Origin: Diaporthe sp. PMI_573
Lineage: Eukaryota; Ascomycota; Sordariomycetes; Diaporthales; Diaporthaceae
Reading direction: 5' to 3'
Length of the DNA stretch: 64,000 bases
Assembly (NCBI GenBank): GCA_021399435.1
Contig: JAJTUP010000058.1
Span: 346,521-410,520 of the forward strand
Shown here: piece after piece, positions 61,226-64,000 of the stretch
Layout of the letters: each line of letters begins with the position of its first letter
How positions within the stretch are numbered: the stretch's first letter is position 1
The notes under the pieces: generated by a model
Told to the model about the DNA's origin: nothing
Seen by the model: the letters and a program-made list of their open reading frames with translations, nothing else
The model's database searches: none
Translations under genes and position numbers: made by a program

Positions 61226-61300
61226 ATCATTCGTCCGGGACGGTACGTCCGGTGTTGGTGTGTGCTCGCCGACTTACTACTTCCTCCGGGAAGGCGTTGA

Positions 61301-61867
61301 GTGCCAAGACTCTTCCGCCTCCGTCGACCAACAACGTATGTCTACCTAATTCATCACAAGTCCGACTTTCGCATGGCCCGAGATCCCGAACTCTGCTTGA
61401 TACCAGCCGACGTTACATGGGAACAGTTCTGCAACTTTGCTTCAGACCTGGCCCACATCACAGACGTGGACGTATCCGAGCGCTATCGTTATGGCGAGAT
61501 TCGACTTACGAGGCTTAACTTCTATGCTCCTCTAATCCTTCATAAGTCTCACTTCCAGCGGGTGGAATACCAGTATGGAACATACTTTTCGCGATTCTAC
61601 GCACCTGTCCTTTTCTTGATTGGCGTTGTTTCTATCATCCTAAGTGGACTGCAAGTTGCCCTCGCTGCTCATCAGGGGTCACTCGAGAAAGCCAGCAAGT
61701 CGTTGCAAGCCATTGCTTTCTGGTTGAGCATAGCTATGATGGTTTGTTTTTGCGCTGTTCTTATGTACCTCTGTATTCTCTGGTCTTACAAGGTAGTGAA
61801 AGAATGGAAGTTTGCAATCCAAGACCGCTTGCGGCTGCTTGAGGAGGGTCGCGCTAAAGCGACTTGA
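61301..61867 (+). pseudogene. C-terminal fragment of a two-TM fungal protein (DUF6601-like)
   Basis: The frame lacks an ATG at its start and is the same frame as the Copia ORF. It reads LCLIPADVTWEQFCNFASDL, RLTRLNFYAPLILHKSHFQR and QYGTYFSRFYAPVLFLIGVV. Two hydrophobic segments follow (about residues 103-121 and 143-166), then a short charged end (RLRLLEEGRAKAT). The arrangement resembles fungal DUF6601 proteins (an RL.RLN..YR block, a YG.FF..NF segment and two membrane helices). The N-terminal half is missing, apparently replaced by the Copia fragment. Confidence 0.5.
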
Positions 61868-62217
61868 TATTGCCATCTGGAAATTTCTCATTTTTATTTC
61901 TCCAGCAGATATTGCGTTAAAGAAAAGGCAAAAGAATCACATTGAAGTCCTAGAGCTGAACACCATTCTATAGCACTCAAAGGATATTGCTGATTTAATA
62001 ATTAAAGGTGGAGGAGTAAAATATGGTATTACACTTCAATTTATAAGCAATACTAGAAAGCTTCAGCGAGAGGTGAATAGTGCCTGAAAGATGAGATGAA
62101 ATTATCTGTATTTAAGCACTTATATTTATCTAGGCGGCTGTGTGATAGATATTCCCGTGTAACGGAGGTGGTTTCTGCAACGTTCGCATCGTCCCTAACA
62201 ACATCAACGCACTACTC
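61868..62217. other. AT-rich intergenic
   Basis: No gene seen. Confidence 0.5.
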
Positions 62218-62480
62218 TAGAAACACCTCAAACTCTCTAGTAATGAAATCCTCATTCTCGTAGCACTTTCTCTTGATAAAGTTTTTGAGGCCTCCAAAGT
62301 GCTCTTCGATAGGGTTGAAATCGGGCGAGTACGGAGAGAGGAAGTCCAATACTACTCCCGCATCTCGGAAAACCTGGACGATCTTGTCTGATTGCTGCTA
62401 GGAGGTGTTGTCCATAACGATGACATAGTTTGGCTCTGGATACCTGCTATAATGATGTAGTGGCTGAGTTTTAAAGTCCC
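62218..62480 (-). pseudogene. Tc1/IS630-like transposase remnant
   Basis: The minus strand reads EPNYVIVMDNTS, a stop, then QQSDKIVQVFRDAGVVLDFL and SPYSPDFNPIEEHFGGLKNF. These are the second catalytic Asp (MDNTS) and the SPYSPDFNPIE block with the last Glu. It differs from the intact transposase at 16.9-17.9 kb (YSPDLNPIEAFF), so it is another lineage. The N-terminal half is missing. Confidence 0.8.
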
Positions 62481-62802
62481 TCGAATAATTCACTGTTAGT
62501 TGACACTCACATTCCAAAATCTGGTCTCCCAAGAAAACTGTTCTCCACGGTACGCAGAGAGCATGAGGCTATTGAGGCTATCAGCTGAGGTTCGAACTCA
62601 TGCATGTACAGAGTCTTGATCAGGGCATGGTGCGCAGCATCCAGTTGCGGTGCCATAATCGCGCTTGTCACTTTATTGTTGACTTTGTTACGAAGAAATA
62701 CCGGTAAAGAGCAAGAATGAATGGTCAGACAGCAGAGGAAGCAGAGACGGGAGCCAGGCAGTTTTTAGATCGATTGAGTCACTGACGGATTACGAGTGAG
62801 CC
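62481..62802. other. Decayed interior of a Tc1-like element
   Basis: No frame. A GCGCAGCATCCAGTTGCGGT-like patch resembles GTGCAGCATTTGGTTGCAGC near 63041, linking this stretch to the neighbouring copy. Confidence 0.4.
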
Positions 62803-62925
62803 AGTTCTGGCTCTGTTAGCAATTTCTCAGTGTGTACCTCCTCACTACAAGCAGGATCTGCCAAGCCACTCAAGACCAGGACCCACACCACCACTACTAA
62901 AAATGTTATCTAAAGATTTGAGCGA
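62803..62925. mobile_element. Tc1-like terminal segment, copy 2
   Basis: CAGTTCTGGCTCTGTTAGCA leads to the shared terminus GGACCCACACCACCACTACT followed by AAAAATGTTA. Confidence 0.65.
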
Positions 62926-63305
62926 AACCCATTTCGTCTTTGACTGTAATTTATAATTTCTTTTATTATATTTATCCTCCATGGAATGTTCCAGAACTTT
63001 TGCATGTATCTGTTAGCTTATGTGGCTAATTAAATCATAACGTGCAGCATTTGGTTGCAGCGGCGTGGTCATATCGTTTAGCAGAGGTGCAAGACGAGAC
63101 GCCGGGATCAAACCAAGAAGGCATTTGAGCGCGAAGCGCCTGTTGGCTAAAGTACCTGGAATTCTAACCTGGGATAGTGCAGTGACCATTTCTGGCTCTG
63201 TTAGCGATTGATCCTTGAGTACCCAATAACTACAAGCGCGACCTGCCAAGCCCTCTAAGCCCCGGACCCACACCACCACTACTAAAAAAGTTAACTAAAG
63301 ATTTC
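62926..63305. mobile_element. Tc1-like terminal segment, copy 3, with decayed interior
   Basis: The shared terminus (GGACCCACACCACCACTACT) recurs at about 63258, preceded by TTTCTGGCTCTGTTAGCGAT and ACTACAAGC..CTGCCAAGCC. Copies 2 and 3 lie in direct orientation, about 390 bp apart. Confidence 0.6.
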
Positions 63306-63561
63306 AGCGACACCCATTTCGCCTTTTACTACTTCATTCTCCTACGTTGGACTGTTGCCCACAACCACAGTCTTTTTGGTCTTGTGGTGTCAACGCCCAT
63401 AACGCCCACAACCCTCCAACAATCTTACAGCAGTACTACCACCAACACAACGTCTGCCTCATAGGAGCTGGCGTACCCCAAACTCATTGTCACCTTCATT
63501 ATCACCACAACCACGAATTCCAAATCACTCTGAATCTATCTTCTTTTCATCTTCTGGACAT
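63306..63561. other. Leader of the right-edge gene
   Basis: A CA-rich, pyrimidine-biased stretch without stops of interest; probable 5' UTR or promoter of the ORF starting at 63562. Confidence 0.35.
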
Positions 63562-64000
63562 ATGGCGGAGAATTTAGGCTTGTGGCAGATGTCTGGTGCG
63601 GCGCGCGGCGCTTCAGACGTCATCGACGTCATGGGAGGCGATTCCGAAACTCCGGGAGCGGGGCATCGCCGCCCCCAGCGCAAGAGGGTGAAAACGGCGA
63701 AGGCGATGGAGGCGATGCGACAGGAAGACGATATGGATTGGGAAGAGGAAAACGGCAGTCATAGGGTGCTGAGAAACGACGAAAACCTCACAATTCGGGC
63801 TGCAGCCGCCGACGACGCGAGCGAGGCGAGCCGCGGCCCAGAACAACCCGTGGACCGTGACTTCAATAAGAAATTGGACATCATGAAGGCAGAATTTCAG
63901 CTAGAGTTCAGAAAACTTAGGGATCAGATGACAAAGGAAGTCGCCAAAATGACGGCCCAGTTGGCCCGAGAACTATCGCAAGCGCGAGAGGAGCTTACGG
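63562..64000 (+). CDS. 5' end of a probable LINE ORF1 (runs off the window)
   Basis: The ATG at 63562 opens a frame without stop to the window end (146 codons seen): MAENLGLWQMSGAARGASDV, a basic region (RRPQRKRVKTAKAMEAM), an acidic stretch, then a heptad-patterned helix (DFNKKLDIMKAEFQLEFRKL, RDQMTKEVAKMTAQLARELS). Basic N terminus plus long coiled coil is the form of ORF1 of Tad-type fungal LINEs, which also occur in the window (28800-29350). A cellular coiled-coil gene is possible. It has no in-window stop codon. Confidence 0.5.
   Translation, partial: MAENLGLWQMSGAARGASDVIDVMGGDSETPGAGHRRPQRKRVKTAKAMEAMRQEDDMDWEEENGSHRVLRNDENLTIRAAAADDASEASRGPEQPVDRDFNKKLDIMKAEFQLEFRKLRDQMTKEVAKMTAQLARELSQAREELT

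Noticed and set aside
1..64000. CRISPR array, bacterial operons, Shine-Dalgarno sites
   Set aside because: No spaced direct repeats of CRISPR type; gene structure is fungal with spliceosomal introns.
1..64000. tRNA or rRNA genes
   Set aside because: No cloverleaf with A and B boxes or rRNA-like segment was recognised by eye; a tRNAscan or Infernal run would settle this.

Overview
The window is nuclear DNA of a filamentous ascomycete (Pezizomycotina). The evidence is short introns (about 46-79 nt) with GT..CTAAC..AG signals, fungus-restricted domain types (VWA-Vint, Clr5-like, 2EXR-like, DUF3716-like, NLR pieces with TPR and ankyrin repeats) and typical fungal transposon families (Copia, Tad-like LINE, hAT, pogo/Fot1, Tc1/IS630-like). 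The genus cannot be fixed from the sequence alone. Sparse genes, many broken genes and mobile DNA in nearly every 10 kb suggest an accessory or subtelomere-like compartment.

Layout. 0-4 kb holds a methyltransferase-like ORF cut by the window edge, a small Cys-rich protein, a Nudix/DUF4743-like fragment and an inverted-repeat element. 4.1-6.7 kb carries a large fusion protein (coiled-coil repeats, a PD-(D/E)XK nuclease-like domain and a kinase) resembling Crinkler/CR effectors. 7.2-10.4 kb carries a pogo/Fot1 transposase relic abutting a VWA-Hint (Vint) gene that appears 3'-truncated at the junction. 11.7-16.6 kb is an NLR graveyard: ankyrin fragments, a TPR protein, a hydrolase-NACHT remnant, and a 46-bp-TIR element enclosing a kinase fragment.

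16.7-20.6 kb is a 3.9-kb two-gene Tc1/IS630-like transposon: a DD34E transposase converges on a 757-aa Cys/Trp-motif protein of unknown function, between long TIRs. 21.2-26.3 kb is an apparently young Copia element with identical 206-bp LTRs and a 5-bp TSD; gag and pol are in one frame, separated by a single UGA. 27-29.3 kb holds decayed fragments, including a Clr5-like domain and a LINE 3' end.

30.3-36.4 kb is the most gene-like stretch: a 407-aa DUF3716-like protein, a MADS-box-like mini protein, an HSF DNA-binding fragment, and a 984-aa RGG-rich protein with a Ulp1-like domain whose catalytic Cys position reads Ser. 36.7-41.3 kb is repeat territory: a degenerate block array, a hairpin element and a 63-bp minisatellite. 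42.4-44.1 kb has two spliced genes (C2H2 zinc finger; unknown). 46.2-46.6 kb has a frameshifted gene ending in a RHIM/PP-like amyloid motif.

47-56 kb holds a 2EXR-like remnant, a pogo relic, a dead hAT, a frameshifted methyltransferase, and an intact-looking hAT adjoining a truncated hAT. 57.6-61.9 kb holds a Copia element lacking RT/RNase H and a 3' LTR, followed by a two-TM protein fragment. The right end has Tc1-like debris and the 5' end of a probable LINE ORF1 running off the window.

Two themes link the content: genes of the fungal self/non-self and effector type (NLR parts, amyloid motif, nuclease-kinase fusion), and their erosion by successive transposon insertions.
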